Shown here: positions 42,164 through 53,426 of the stretch, in pieces
Position numbering within the stretch: the first letter of the stretch is position 1
How the letters are laid out: every line of letters begins with the position of its first letter
Origin: Clavaria fumosa
Taxonomy: Eukaryota > Basidiomycota > Agaricomycetes > Agaricales > Clavariaceae
Direction: 5' to 3'
NCBI GenBank assembly: GCA_951802425.1
Contig: OX637794.1
Location: 3,906,001 to 3,970,000, forward strand
DNA length: 64,000 nt
Notes under the pieces: generated by a model
What the model was told of the DNA's origin: nothing
What the model saw: the letters and a program-made list of their open reading frames with translations, nothing else
The model's database searches: none
Position numbers and translations under genes: made by a program

Positions 42164-44567
42164 CTACATGCCTTGAGATGCTGGAGTGTTTCCCGACTTG
42201 TCACTGGCCAAGGGCTCGGCTGTGGTCGTGGTAAACGTGAGGGTGGCGTGGGCAGCGGATTTGCGGTTAGCGGGGATTGACGGGCACGTATTCGAGAAAT
42301 GCCCTTGACCAGCACAATATAAGCAAAGTCCGGCAGCCCGGCAGCGGTCTTTCTCCTCGATGGAGAGTGGTCCGCGAGGAGCGGATTTCTCCGTCTTACC
42401 CTCCTTCGGCTTCGTTACAGGGGTCGAGGCGGGTTTGGCCGGAGCGGATGTCGTGACGGGGGTGGTTACTGGAGTGGGTGCGGGGCGGTTCGAGGATTGG
42501 TTGTTGGCAGGTTTTGCGTTGCAGTCTTTCGTCTGGTTTGACGAATTTCCACATGTTGAGTCGCCGGGTCGCTTCCCGTATTGGACGGACGTCGGAAAGC
42601 AGCCTCGTTCTTCCTCGCATTGCCAGTACCGCTCGTCAAAGGCCAAAGCTTGTTGACAGAGTCCGGTGAACTCCTGCTCTCGACTTGTGTATTGGAACTG
42701 GTCCTTGATGCGGTTGGCGAGCCCCTGATAAAAGGCCTCGGCGAGCGCGGCGTCATTGTATCCAGTGTAGGGCGCGTGCAAATTGAAGGCGACAATGTAT
42801 TCCGTGACACGGTGTTAAGATCTGATTCTTTGCTTCAAAGCAGGAGTGGGAGGGGTAGTGTAGAGGAGACCAAAAAGGAGGGTGGCAAAGGCGAAGCCGG
42901 AGCGGAGCGGAGTCCGGTCGGAGTCCGGATCGGAGTTGTGTGAGGACTTCTCCTCTACACAAAAGAAAGAACTGGAAGGAGGTCAAAGAGGGTGGGACTA
43001 TGGCCTCAACTTATGGGTTGTGCCACCACGTGTATACGTGTCCCAATTTAACCTTGCTGGTACTTTGCTTTCCAGGACAAGGAAGGATGAAGTCCAAAGG
43101 GAAATCGCCCGGAGTCCGTCGGAGTCCGCCGGAGTTTTGCGGAACTCGTCGGGACTGTCGAGAACAGTGAGGACGAAGTCCCTTAACGCACAGACCAAGT
43201 GACAAGGACCAGAAATAACGTTAATATTCGAACTCAGGATCATGGAGATACATGGGGGCTTATATGCTACTAGGGTAGGGCATAGGGCAGACTGTGAAAC
43301 ATGAATATATCAAATATCTACAATAATTTCACCTGAGGAGTGAGAAAGGCATAGATGATACATGTAAGGCAAAGAATAAGTTCCCATGGGTAGTAGGCAT
43401 CGTCCCAATGGTTACTAACCATGGACTAGCACCAAGGAACATGCTAGAAACAAAGTCCATTCGGTCTGAAGGACCGATATCGAAGTCCGACGAAAGTCTG
43501 GACCGGAGCTTCGGAGTTGGAGCCGGAGCAGAGATGGAGCGGAGCGGAGTTCGGGCGGAACTGTGTCGGAGATGCCGGAGATGCTTCGGAGGTGCTTCGG
43601 AGGTGTTTCGGAGGTGTTTCGGAGGTAATTAGGTGACTGGATAGGACCGTGACACGCGGGAATTGTCAGGCATCTTCAAATTACGCAGCGTGCTCTTCGA
43701 AGTCGTGTGTAGGTGAGGGTTTCCGAATACCAGGAATAATTCCACGGTGAAATTGTCCCAGTTGTCCAGCATCGCGGGGGGCGGTTGCTGGACGAGGTAT
43801 GGCATCCACCAGGTATTTGCTTGGTCTCGGAGGTACGACGTGGTGAATAAGACGCGATCCCGATCAGTGGCGAATTTCCGCGGCTTCCCCAGAAACCACG
43901 TAATGCACTGCGAGATGAACATTGTTAGCCGTGCTGGGTCCTTACCTGTGAAGACGTCGGGCTCCTTGAGTTTGGGGCCGTCGTCTCCAGATGCCAGGTA
44001 GTAGATGTAGTATGGCAGACTGGCAGGCGGGTTTCCGATGGGTACCGCGGGGGGTACCGCTGGTGGAATTCCTCACGGAATCCCCGGAATCTCGAAAGGT
44101 CGTGGCGGCAACTGCGGCGGAAGGCTCGGGGTTGGCGGCAGCGGACGTCGTGACCCTCGTGCTGAGGATGGTGGGTTGACACCGGGTATCGGGAAAGGGA
44201 GCGCTGGTAGCACTCCAGAGTAGTTATTTGTGAGTGGGGATAGTGGGGGTAGTACTGGTGTAAGTGTATATCTCGACCCAAGAGCAGGGACTGAGGGTCA
44301 AGGTAGTGGAGTAGGGCTTGGAGGCATCGTGGGTGGAGTGGGAGGATACAGGGGTACTGGGGCCAAGGGGTTGGAGCTCCCCGAGGAAGCCAAACCTGGT
44401 CCGAGCATCCTCCCTAACGAAGCGGACGCAGAGGCTGGGGTCTGGGGACCCGAAGGGCCTTGCGAGGTTGTTGGTCAGGTGTGTATGGATGGCGAGGGGG
44501 CCTGGGGCGGCACTGTTTCGTCCCGATGGGACCTCAAGCGCATCCTCGGCGGGTTGGGTTGGGGCAT
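42164..44567 (-). pseudogene. Ty3-B gag, split by a solo LTR
   Basis: ATG at 44567 lies only 23 bp inside the 5' LTR. The frame runs through a long Pro-rich N-terminus (three TGA stops, at positions where CGA would fit) to FISQCITWFLGKPRKFATDR and ANTWWMPYLVQQPPPAML. At 43655 it is broken by the 842-bp solo LTR. On the other side (42812) it resumes in phase as TEYIVAFNLHAPYTGYND, which joins directly after MPDNSR once one copy of the 5-bp duplication is discounted. It continues to a CCHC knuckle (CLYCAGQGHFSNTCP) and a TAG at 42164. Confidence 0.88.
42813..43654. repeat. 842-bp solo LTR inside Ty3-B gag
   Basis: Runs from TGTTAAGATCTG to ggataggaccgtgaca. It is flanked by cacgg (42808-42812) and cgcgg (43655-43659), a 5-bp target duplication with one CpG to TpG difference. 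No body or second LTR is present. Its last about 175 bp match window positions 1-187. It is GA-rich with repeated ggagtccg words. Confidence 0.9.
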
Positions 44568-44590
44568 CTGCGGCACAGCATACGACATAC

Positions 44591-45289
44591 TGTCAAGAGT
44601 AGGTCAATTCCACCAAAATACAAGTGTAAACGACAGCGAGGGGGGGTGTGGTGGTAACTCCGACGGTGAAAGGGAACTCCGCACGCGGGCCACGTCGATG
44701 GGGAGAGGCGCAGGTACAACAGGAGAAGGTGGGAGGTAGCGGGACGACACAAGGAGGGGTTTTGACCCAGGGACCGCACAAGAAGGTGGCCGCTATGCGA
44801 TGCCCAGTCAAGTACCTAAGGCGGCTCTCGACAGCGATCCTTGCGCGTAAGCGGGTAATCGAGTTTATGTCGTATGCTGTAGTATCTACTACAGCTCTGA
44901 GGTTTATATAGTAGGTAAATATCTAAAACGGGATAGTATCGAAGAAGATCTACAAAGAAGAGGTCCTAAAACAAATATCAAGAAATTGTCCAGAAACACG
45001 TTTCAGCCACCATATCCAGACCCCAAAGCCTAATATCGTCGATGTGCCTTCGTTAGCTCGTCTAGAGGCCACTTTGCAGGTCCTAAACCGACTCCACTCA
45101 TTCCCAAGGCTTCCCAACGTCGGCCGAACAACAGCGAAGCCCGCGGAGTCCGTCGGAATTACGGTCCGCATGCGGAATTGCTGATTGTAGGTTCGGGGTG
45201 ATTGTCAAGCAGCGGAATTGAGTCGGAAGCGGTCGTCGAGTGTGAAGACACGTCAGGCGGCCCGTAATGGGGTGTGTTGGGTCGTGACA
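44591..45289 (-). repeat. Ty3-B 5' LTR
   Basis: The 699-bp partner of 35787-36485, followed by the AGGTT duplication at 45290-45294. Confidence 0.93.
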
Positions 45290-45294
45290 AGGTT

Positions 45295-46617
45295 GATCAG
45301 TGGTGATCAGTATGCCGCCTTGCCCGATCTGGCGAGTCATGTGACATCACACCTCTTTCAGGCAAGGGTTCCCCCTTATTTGGTAAAAAGTTTGACTTTT
45401 TTTTTGTCCAAGTCAATTTTTGTTCTTTTTATTTCGCTTTCCTTGACTGGCTGACTAACTAATGGAAAGCACAGCGGGGGAACCCCCAATGCGGGCCCTC
45501 ATTGGGGGCACCCCACTGCACAATCCCTACATAACACATTTGCTATTGCTACATAATACAAGATGGCAAGAAGAAAAAAAAGTTGCCAGGTGAAGTGGGG
45601 CTGGTTGCTGGCCTGAGGTGAGGTCTTTCAGTAGGGAAAGATCTGAAACAGTAATCCACTTACTGCTCAAGCCTCCAGTCTTGAGCCAAGTCTTGAGCCA
45701 GTCTTGAGCAGCTAGCAGGAACCATATTGGCTCCATATTGGCTGCAGTCTTGAACGGCAAGCAGGAAACACGTCAGCTGTGACCGATCGCCAAAGGTTGG
45801 GAGCCCGGATGCACCGCAGCGCCTGTGCTGTGAGCCCCCAGTATCAAACAACGGGCAGACACTGCATCAGTTGTGACTGACCGCCGCAGGTTGGGAGCCC
45901 CCAGTTGCGGTGGAACCGACAACATGCCACTGGCCACAAGGCAGCAACCGTATGCATCTGGTTGCTGCCTTGTCATTGGTGGCAAGGGGGCTGAGGCAGG
46001 GGGGGGGGGGGGGGCTAGCAAAAGGTCAGCAGCTGGGACAGTGAAAAATGAATGAAAAATGCATCGAGGCGGAGCAGAGCAGTTAAGTCGGCAGCTGGGA
46101 TGATGGCAGTTGAGTGAAAAATGGTGTCGAGGCGAAGCAGAGCGGCTAGCTGAAAGTCGGCAGCGGGCATGGTGGTGGTTGAGAGAGAGACAGGACGGGG
46201 AACAAAAATGAGCACGAGGTGTTTTTCAACCAATGCACATTCTCACACTCATGATCAAATGGCAATTTCCCACACTAACACTGAATTGGCCAACATTTAA
46301 ATGCTCATGATCACATGACATGTCAAATCCAGGCTCACAATCACATGATATTAAAGTCTAATCCTGGCAAGCGCTTGTCTGCCATCTGTGCCTCTCACGC
46401 TCCCTGCGTCCCATGTCCTCGACGTATCACGATCTGTTCGCCTCATGCTCCATGCGTCCAGATGCCCCACATCTCTCCTCTCGCCCTGTGTGACTCAGAG
46501 GCCCTGTCTTCGCCTCCCCTGCTTAACCTACCTCACTCCCTCTTTCCTTTTCCTTTTGCTTACTCATGTTTACTCCTCTACCTTGCTTGCTCCACTCCCC
46601 TTTACTTTTCATAGTTA
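45295..46617. other. Non-coding flank with short repeats
   Basis: No gene is supported. Contains a loose tandem pair around (c/a)aggttgggagccc (45800 and 45890), the palindrome and G-run listed separately, and imperfect units of about 60-70 bp around gtcggcagc(t/g)gg (46020-46190). The pyrimidine-rich end (46380-46617), together with 47592-47802, may be an LTR or leader interrupted by hAT-1. Confidence 0.4.
45926..45983. repeat. Palindrome, 24-bp arms and 10-bp loop, next to a G-run
   Basis: Arms gccactggccacaaggcagc(aacc) and (ggtt)gctgccttgtcattggtggc pair apart from a few mismatches around gtatgcatct. A run of 16 G (45999-46014) follows. Confidence 0.75.
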
Positions 46618-46625
46618 GCTCCTGC

Positions 46626-47591
46626 TAGGGATGCCGAAGTTCGGTCCCGAACCGCCGAACCGAACCTAAGGTTCTGGTTTGGTCCAGTTCTGGTTCTGGT
46701 TTCTGCATGTAGGTTCGGTTCATGGTTCTGTAGCTCAGGCATCTATCCGAACTTGGTTCGAACCTGTTCAAACCAAGAACCGATGGACATGGCGATGCTA
46801 GGGAGATTGCGCTCTCTGTAGCAGAAGTTTCTTATGCAGTTGCTATCTATCCATACATGATGATGCGGTTGTGTGCATTCTTCTTGTCGGGCTTCTTCCG
46901 CTGACGTTTTCTCACGTTGTTCTTGCAGCAGCAACACTTTTGTTATTATTTCCAAGACCAGAGCCCGAGGCTGGTGGATCATCCAACGAGATCCCGTAGG
47001 CACTGGCGAGGTCGACCTTGACATGAGCAAGCAAGGATGGGTTCCCGCTGGCTGTCTTCGGAAACAAATGTCCTGGTGGCAATTGCAATGGCAGAAGCCC
47101 TTGCTTCTGCTCCACGTACTTCTCCTCCTGTGTTTCCTGCCTACAAGACGCCTATTCTCCCGCTCAGCATCTTGTCAACGAGTTGTCCAGGGATTGCATT
47201 GATGGATTATACGAAGCACAGAGAAGATGAGTTGGATTTGAGCAAGGATGATGCACTGAGAGTATTCAAACATTACAATCATTGGTCCTATGTGTGTCGT
47301 CAATCTTTGTTTTCCTGTCGAGCCTCGTCATGACTGGGAAATATCCGTGCAGGAGAACCAGAACCAACAGAACCGGGTTCGGCAGGTTCGGTTCTGGTTC
47401 GGACTGGGTTCGAACCTTAGAACCACATAAGTATCATACAAGGGAGAAGGTAATGTACAGGAACCCAGCCGCGGTCACCACCTTCTTCTTTCACAGTGGT
47501 TCTATCTATCGTGTGCTCAACATTTGGTTCTGGTTTGCAGTTCAGGCAAATGTCTCAGAGAACCGAACTGAACCGAACTTCGGCATCCCTA
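46626..47591. mobile_element. hAT-1: non-autonomous hAT transposon with captured host sequence
   Basis: Terminal inverted repeats are perfect over 20 bp (TAGGGATGCCGAAGTTCGGT). A perfect 8-bp target duplication GCTCCTGC lies at 46618-46625 and 47592-47599. Both are diagnostic of the hAT superfamily. Subterminal regions carry many ggttcggttc/ggttctggtt words in both directions, typical of transposase-binding arrays. No transposase is encoded. The centre (about 46920-47310) is a piece of an SH3-domain gene. Confidence 0.92.
46920..47310 (+). pseudogene. Captured fragment of an SH3-domain protein gene inside hAT-1
   Basis: After a plausible intron acceptor (ttgttcttgcag, ending about 46927) the frame reads NTFVIISKTRARGWWIIQRD, then GEVDLDMSKQGWVPAGCL. 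It continues after a small frame shift with ETNVLVAIAMAEALASAPRT and PILPLSILSTSCPGIALMDY. A second SH3 start follows: REDELDLSKDDALRVFKHYN, then HWSYV. These are the RT-loop, n-Src and WVPAG parts of one SH3 domain and the first half of another. The parent is probably a fungal cell-polarity or actin-patch SH3 protein; I cannot name it. Retention of an intron end implies DNA-level capture. Confidence 0.7.
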
Positions 47592-48119
47592 GCTCCTGCT
47601 ATTCGTTTGAGACATCACTACCACTCTTAACACGAGGGACACTGAGCCTCCCTACCTCCTCTCTCGCTCTCGGTGTCCCTCGTGTATGTCATCTCTCTAT
47701 GACCTTCTCACTCGCTCTCACTGTAACCCTTGTCTCTAGTATTACACTTGTATCATCTTAGCACTATATCATCGTACCTCCAATTGAATTATATTCTCAA
47801 ATATGTCAAGGAGTGATGATACAGCACAGGCATCCACATCACAAGCGAAGCAGCAATCATCCAACCAAGGGGCATCAGTTAACATTGCTGGACCGTCTAT
47901 CGACACACAAGACCAAAATGTTCAGAATACAGACACCAAAGTTGGTCAAAAGCATCACGAAGTCGTCCAACGATATCGTGGGGGTCACCTCACCAAAGTT
48001 GCGGCCATCCTACAGTTCCATGTACACCTAACTCCACCCGCTTTTTTGTGCCTCAATAAGCTGCTCAGTCACCAGATTAGTTTTTGTTTTTGACCAGCCT
48101 ACCACCCAAGCCTATTTTA
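47592..48119 (+). other. Possible element leader and short gag-like frame
   Basis: An ATG at 47803 opens a frame of 96 codons (MSRSDDTAQASTSQAKQQSS, VVQRYRGGHLTKVAAILQ) ending at about 48091. Its Gln/Ser-rich start followed by a basic helix could be a retroelement N-terminus. I found no second part and no homologous copy in the window. Confidence 0.3.
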
Positions 48120-48363
48120 CAAGAGGAATGGGTGGTACACTACTGACAAGGAGGCCCTCCCCTCATTGTACCCATCACCACCAATGTTGCATCCCTGTGG
48201 ATCATACCCACCAATGACTACCAACACCCATTTGTCCCTGCAACCATGAAACAAGTGTCAACCCCCCTACTGAGGTCACCCCACCACCCACCCCTCAGGA
48301 GTGTGAGGAAAGTTTGAAAGCCTGATGGGCCTGCTGAGACATTGGTCCACAGGGAGGGGACTA
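48120..48363 (+). pseudogene. 3' end of the same LTR-element body as at 9010
   Basis: Parallels 9010-9197 (SLWIIPTNDYQHPFVPA against SLWIVPTHDYEHPLIP) and ends in a polypurine tract (cagggaggggacta) directly before the LTR. Confidence 0.6.
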
Positions 48364-48695
48364 TGTAAGAGTTTTATCACCCCTCCACCTATCACATACT
48401 CTGCACCCCTATCACACCCCACATGCACCCCTTTTCCCCTTATCACATTGCATATGCTGCACCCCTTCCACCCCCATCACATGTGACTCATACTCTCCAT
48501 GCCCCTTCCACATGTTGTGCAGCCCCCTCTATGACTCACTATGACTTGCCTTCCAGTAGTATATATATGTAGCTGCTCATGTAACTACCAACCTTAGGTT
48601 GTTACCTCTTATCACATTCCTATTCTGCTCCAGTTTGGCCAACTTCAACCCAAGTCCCTCAAACATGCTGGAGTCAGTCTCAGCTGTTGTTGACA
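48364..48695 (+). repeat. 332-bp LTR, second copy of the 9198 family
   Basis: Runs from TGTAAGAGTTTTATC to cagctgttgttgaca and aligns with 9198-9537 throughout. It carries TGACTCA at 48484 and 48532 and a TATA-like run at 48560-48567. The sequence after it does not match that after 9537, so it is a 3' LTR of a truncated copy. Confidence 0.8.
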
Positions 48696-49416
48696 GAAAG
48701 CCCTTCTAGCAGGGGTTAAGGTGATTGAGGGGAGAGTGGATGAGGGTGAGAGTGAGAGTGATTGAGAGTTATGAGGGTGACTGGGGGTGATTAAGGAGAG
48801 TAGGCAAGAGTGAATGTGACTGAGGGTGACAGGTGGAGTGGGTGAAGGTGCAGGTAAGAGTAGGGGTGAGGGTGCATGCATTGGTACATGTTCTAACATA
48901 TTCTAACAGCTTTCAACCACTCAACTGAGTTGGCCTCAACCCATCTGCTTGCTCCTTGCAGCATATGCAAGGGTTTTTGTTGTTCCTTACTTATTACAGA
49001 CATGATACCAGAGCCACAGGTGCTGCCTGCTTTATTTAGTGGCAACACCATGGGTAATTATCTAGTAAATTGTTCAGGGTCAACCAAACCATTTTCAAGC
49101 TACAGGATAATCTGGGAAGCAGATATATTAGTACATACAAAATGGTTGACTTTGTTCTAGTCATTTGGAAAATTGGCAAATTGACAACACAGTGATATAA
49201 TAAAAAAGAGGACAGACATAGAATCAGAGTATAACTGTCATCATCCTCCCTTTACTATTTTCTGCTTCCCTTCTTGGTTGTACATCTACCTTCCTTACAT
49301 TTCTGCCTGAGCAGATTGAGATCATGAAACCATCTTAACAATGAAAGGGTCATTCCATACATGCAGGTGCTTCTAAGTACTGGGAAGAGGCAGTGTCCCT
49401 GGTAATCACCGGAGAC
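48696..49416. other. No clear gene
   Basis: 48720-48880 is a GA-rich gagggtga/gtgagagtg simple-sequence tract. A frame of about 50 codons from the ATG at 49000 (MIPEPQVLPALFSGN) has no recognisable motif. Confidence 0.4.
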
Positions 49417-52400
49417 TTAAGTTTCTCTTTCTTTCCCTTTTTTATTATTAGCAGAACCGGCCTGAGCATCTGCTAATTCATCCAGCGGGGCTCCACTGAT
49501 CCAGTCCAGTGACGGACCCGGCTCAGTGGAGAAGAAGGCCGGTTTCAGGCGCAACATAGCATTCCGGTGAGCTTTCAAACCATTCCTCGGAAAGTCATCA
49601 ATGATTGTTGACGCACAGATGATTGACTTGTAGACATCATTCATTTCTTGAGGGACAACCGCATATGTCTCGTGTGTGCAGCCCTCAATGTGGATTTGGT
49701 AATGTCGTAGATGGATATTCCCTGTCCGAGTGTCACCACCCCTCAGCGTCTTCGCAGGGTACGAGGCATGAGGGTAGACTTTTGGTGTCTCGAGTCCGAT
49801 GTCGTGCACAAGTGACAGGATCGGATGTCGGTTGACTGGTGCGCCCCCAACATGAGGGTTGAGGAGAACATCCGAGAACGTTGCACGATTCTTAATCTGG
49901 CCAAAAAGTGGACCACTATTGGCTGGACATATAGGAGCATCAAGGCCCCCATAATGCATTGTTGCAAATAGGTCTGTTGACTTCTGATTGTCGGCACATT
50001 GATAGGCCACTCCTCGAACCAAAGGAATCCACTGAAGGTCTGGATGGATGATTCCATAGTCACCAGCTCTCACGAATTGAGAGAAATTGAGATAAACACC
50101 CCGGAATGCACACTCCAAGGTCGGGCCATCCGTGTCGGCGACAGGCTTAGCATTAAGGATAGTGTGGTGCCAGTGTGGATTGATCAGCGCCTTCAACCAA
50201 TCCAGAAGGAGTATCGGCCGATGGTACTTTAGATTGCTTTTATTGATCGTATCTGCTGTGCCATCATTCTGAATGACGAGATCATGACCAATCATCCAGA
50301 GAAGGCGGCCAACCATCTCTCCTCGCTCGCCTCGTGCCAGCAGGCCACTCTCAAACAATTTAGTCAACACGGTAGGGGCATCGATTTGGATGTTGTGGTG
50401 GGCATTGAGAATTTGGGCGGCTGCTTCGGCTACGAGGGGTTCAGACGGTGTACCACCACGCAGAAACTCCCGATGATCCGGAACGGCAAATGCGACTCGC
50501 AAGTGGCTTTCGACAAGTTTCTCTTCGAAAACTCTTGAAGTTTCGCGGGCAATGTCGAAGTCAAGCATGATTCGGACGCTGAGAGCAGCAATTCGCGCGT
50601 TCTCCGCCGCAACGTCACCGCAGGAAAGCTTCACCTTCGCGAGATCAATCATTTCTGATTTAACCTCACCAGCGCCGCAAGTATAGAGAGACGCCCAACT
50701 GACGCTAATCAGGGATGGAGACATGATGGACAAAGACGGAGCTCACAGAGGACGGCCAAATTTCACAATATATTCAAGCGTGCAGACGTTGTGAAGTTTT
50801 ACCCCAGATGGACATGCTTCAAGCAATGTGGCGAAGGAGTTGGATGCAAATGTGTCGAACGGTAGCTCCGTAAATGGGGCATGCAATGTATCTCTATCCC
50901 AATCACGGAGGGTTTGATGGTTGGATTTGGAAGGAGCGAATGCGCCAAGCCAGGAGTTCGTTGAAAGGAAGACAGTAAAGAATGGCAAATCGTTCATCTT
51001 TGCCAAGACACGTCCAAGCAAATGGTACCTACTCCGCGGTGGAGGTTGACCTGGTTTTGCTTCTGACTTTGTCAACACGTGTGCTTCATCAAAGTACATG
51101 AAAAGCAAAACAGCTTCCTTCAAACGTTCAGAATCGGAGGGATGCTTGGATGACGCCAAAGCTTCGCGCAAGGACATCATGAACGATCCAGCATTATCTG
51201 CCAGCACCGAGTCTGCATCGAGCGTTCAGTATACAGCAGAATGCGTGAAACAAAACATGCACACCGACGAACTCTGAAGCTGTGCCCCCCCGAAAATACT
51301 ATTGATGTATTAGATAAATGCAACATTCTAGCAACTGGCCCACACCTTCTCCGCAACATCTATGACCTTCTGATAGAATTTGCTTCGCGCTGCACCTACT
51401 CTCCATTCGGTGGCGCCCGAAGCTAGGTAGTTGTGCCAACGCTTAGCAATCGAGCCTTCCGAGTGTTGCGTTTGGTTGAGCGTGACCCGAAGCTCGCTGG
51501 CAGCACATAGGAAGAGCGCTGCAAAAAAGGCCTTATATCTTCTCTCAATCAGGCCGTCGTCATTTGGCTCTCGATATTTAGGTTCGTGGAAGAAGTCCCG
51601 GACGCAATCATCGGCAGGAGGGTACGCTAAGTGATCAAGGTTAGGTTAAGAAAAGCGTGTAACAATTGCAGGACGCTACCGATCAGACTTCGCGAGGCAG
51701 GCTCGCGTACGTTGAAGGGAAAACAGAACTTTTCTTCGGCGACGGCATCTACGAGGCGTGATTTGCCCATACCTGAAGATTGAATGATGCTAATAGAATG
51801 ATTGTATGGAGATTTCAGGGGGTCATCGGGAGGCTCGCGCAATCTATTCATCAAATCTGCGAGAAGGAGATGGCTATTGCCCAACCACTTATCCGAGAAC
51901 GCTTTGTGAGCAGCTATGGTGACCATTGGAACAAATCGTAGTGGATGACAATGAAAAGGACAGGACCTTTCACTACATGGGGGGTGAAGGTCAGGCTGCA
52001 GTGATAACACTTTATCAAGGTAAGGAATGATTCACATCTTTCTGCTTCCCTCTCCAGGGGGGGTGAACGGTGCAGCCGAGATCCCACGCTTGCAGACGTT
52101 GGTAGGCGCAAAATTTCTGCACAGACATGGGCAATGATGAGTATGCCTCAAAGGTGGTCCTTAAAATAGGATAGCGCACTCAAGTTTCGTATGTCCCTGA
52201 ACCTTCTAGCTTTCCATGCGTCTGTCAGCTTCTCCATCAATCCCGGATGCTCGAGCAGCGCCATCGCTTCGTCGTTTTCTCTGAACTTCGGGTCGAGTTT
52301 CCCTTCGGAGACCGATACAATCTTTCCGAGAAGAACCATAGCATATAATTTGTTGAAAGTCTCCCAACCCCCCCCGAAACGTTCGACAAAATCAAGCACT

Positions 52401-52546
52401 GACTTGTCTTGGCGGGTGTGGGCGTCATCATCGAGGTCATTAGGAACTTCTTCCAGAGTCGTCTCCAGACGCTTGGGGGAGGGCCCATCCATTAGAGGGT
52501 CGGTCTGAGAACTGGATCTCTTGAGACTGCCAGAAGGCTGGTTCAT
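49417..52546 (-). CDS. Spliced P-loop NTPase gene of unknown role, best host-gene candidate
   Basis: Exons with consistent phases: up to 51680 (start unresolved), 51626-51346, 51298-51265, 51212-50747 and 50698-49417; introns are 47-53 bp with GT-AG ends. The protein has a Walker-A-like loop (QSSGMGKSRLVDAV), a Walker B (LLFMYFDEAHVL), a sensor-like FLSTNSWLGAF, and an FGRPLWASLY motif created exactly across the 50699-50746 intron. A C-terminal domain of about 430 residues ends in a basic NKKGKERE tail. An N-terminal block (52546-52166: ERFGGGWETFNKLYAMVLLG, ALLEHPGLMEKL) is probably the first exon, but its junction across 52165-51990 is not resolved, and the frame there meets a TGA. Such NTPases are abundant in agaricomycetes and resemble the NTPase part of Crinkler-type proteins, a loose resemblance only. 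I infer an ATP-dependent switch; target unknown. Confidence 0.7.
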
Positions 52547-52796
52547 ATGAGAATCGAGATCAAGGTCAGCGGAGTTGCAATTGTGGCAACTACTATTACT
52601 AATGCCATGATTACTAATGGGGATGGGTTACGGCGCGGGAGCGTGACGTCACGGGCTGTGACACAAAGCGTGACAATGACTGACACAACTCATTTCCTGG
52701 CTTCCTCAGCTGCCACAACTGGGTTTTCTTCAGTTTGTTCAATGCCAATGCATTGTACAATGGCTGTAATATATATATATTACATTATTTACATAT

Positions 52797-53127
52797 TTAG
52801 TACACTGAATATAGGAAATTTTCCCTGAAATCCCTGGATCTCTTAAAGTCTACTGATTTCAGGGCTGTGATCTGCTGCTCCAGAAATGTTTTTCTGATTT
52901 GTCCTCTCTGTTGTGCATGTTGCTCAACTCTAAACCTCTTGTAAAGCTCCTTTGCATACTCTGCCTTGGCACTGAGGGCTTTAGCTAGCTCCTCAGATTT
53001 TGCCTGTTCAGCATACAATTTCTTCTCCAGCAGTGCAGAGTTCTGCTTCTCTACTTTCAGGACTGCCTCCAGTGAGGCAATGGATGCTCCCAAAGCCTCT
53101 CCATCATCTATAAACTTTGTATCATCA
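52797..53127 (-). CDS. Coiled-coil coding fragment cut by the C3 LTR
   Basis: An open frame runs from the LTR edge at 53127 to the stop at 52797: DTKFIDDGEALGASIASLEA, then heptad-rich QNSALLEKKLYAEQAKSEEL and KELYKRFRVEQHAQQR. There is no start codon at its N-terminal end because the LTR begins there. It looks like the tail of a gene or transposon ORF disrupted by the C3 insertion. The expected continuation was not recognised on the far side (58700 onward). Confidence 0.45.
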
Positions 53128-53416
53128 TATCAGACTGGGTCTCACACAACTTAAGCATAAGGTCATGACAACAATACTAAGATAAGGGGAAAAGAGTTCA
53201 AAAATGGAAAGGACGCAGTATATATAGCGAGAGCCTCAGGACTTGCCAACTTTCCCACGCTCGGACCCTCGGATCACATGATGCGCCCAGGCCCAGGTCA
53301 TGTGATCTTATGATTATGTAATCTGACCACAGCCACAGGTCATGTGACCTTCCAACAACCCTCCCCAGTTTCTCCACAACTGCACTTTGGGATGGCTTAC
53401 ATAAGTGATCCTAACA
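53128..53416 (-). repeat. Ty3-C3 3' LTR
   Basis: tatcagactggg to gatcctaaca, the reverse complement of the C1 LTR. Confidence 0.92.
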
Positions 53417-53426
53417 TCACCCCCTC

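Larger units (their letters stand above)
35787..45289 (-). mobile_element. Ty3-B: complete gypsy (chromodomain) retrotransposon with antisense accessory gene
   Basis: Two LTRs of 699 bp (35787-36485 and 44591-45289) start TGTCAAGAGTAGG and end GGGTCGTGACA. A perfect 5-bp duplication AGGTT lies at 35782-35786 and 45290-45294. Gag-pol runs right to left. A polypurine tract (agggaggaggtac on the minus strand) adjoins the 3' LTR. The LTRs differ by a few percent, nearly all CpG transitions. A spliced gene lies antisense at 36619-37809. Gag is split by a later solo LTR (42813-43654); without it the element is about 8.65 kb. Confidence 0.95.
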
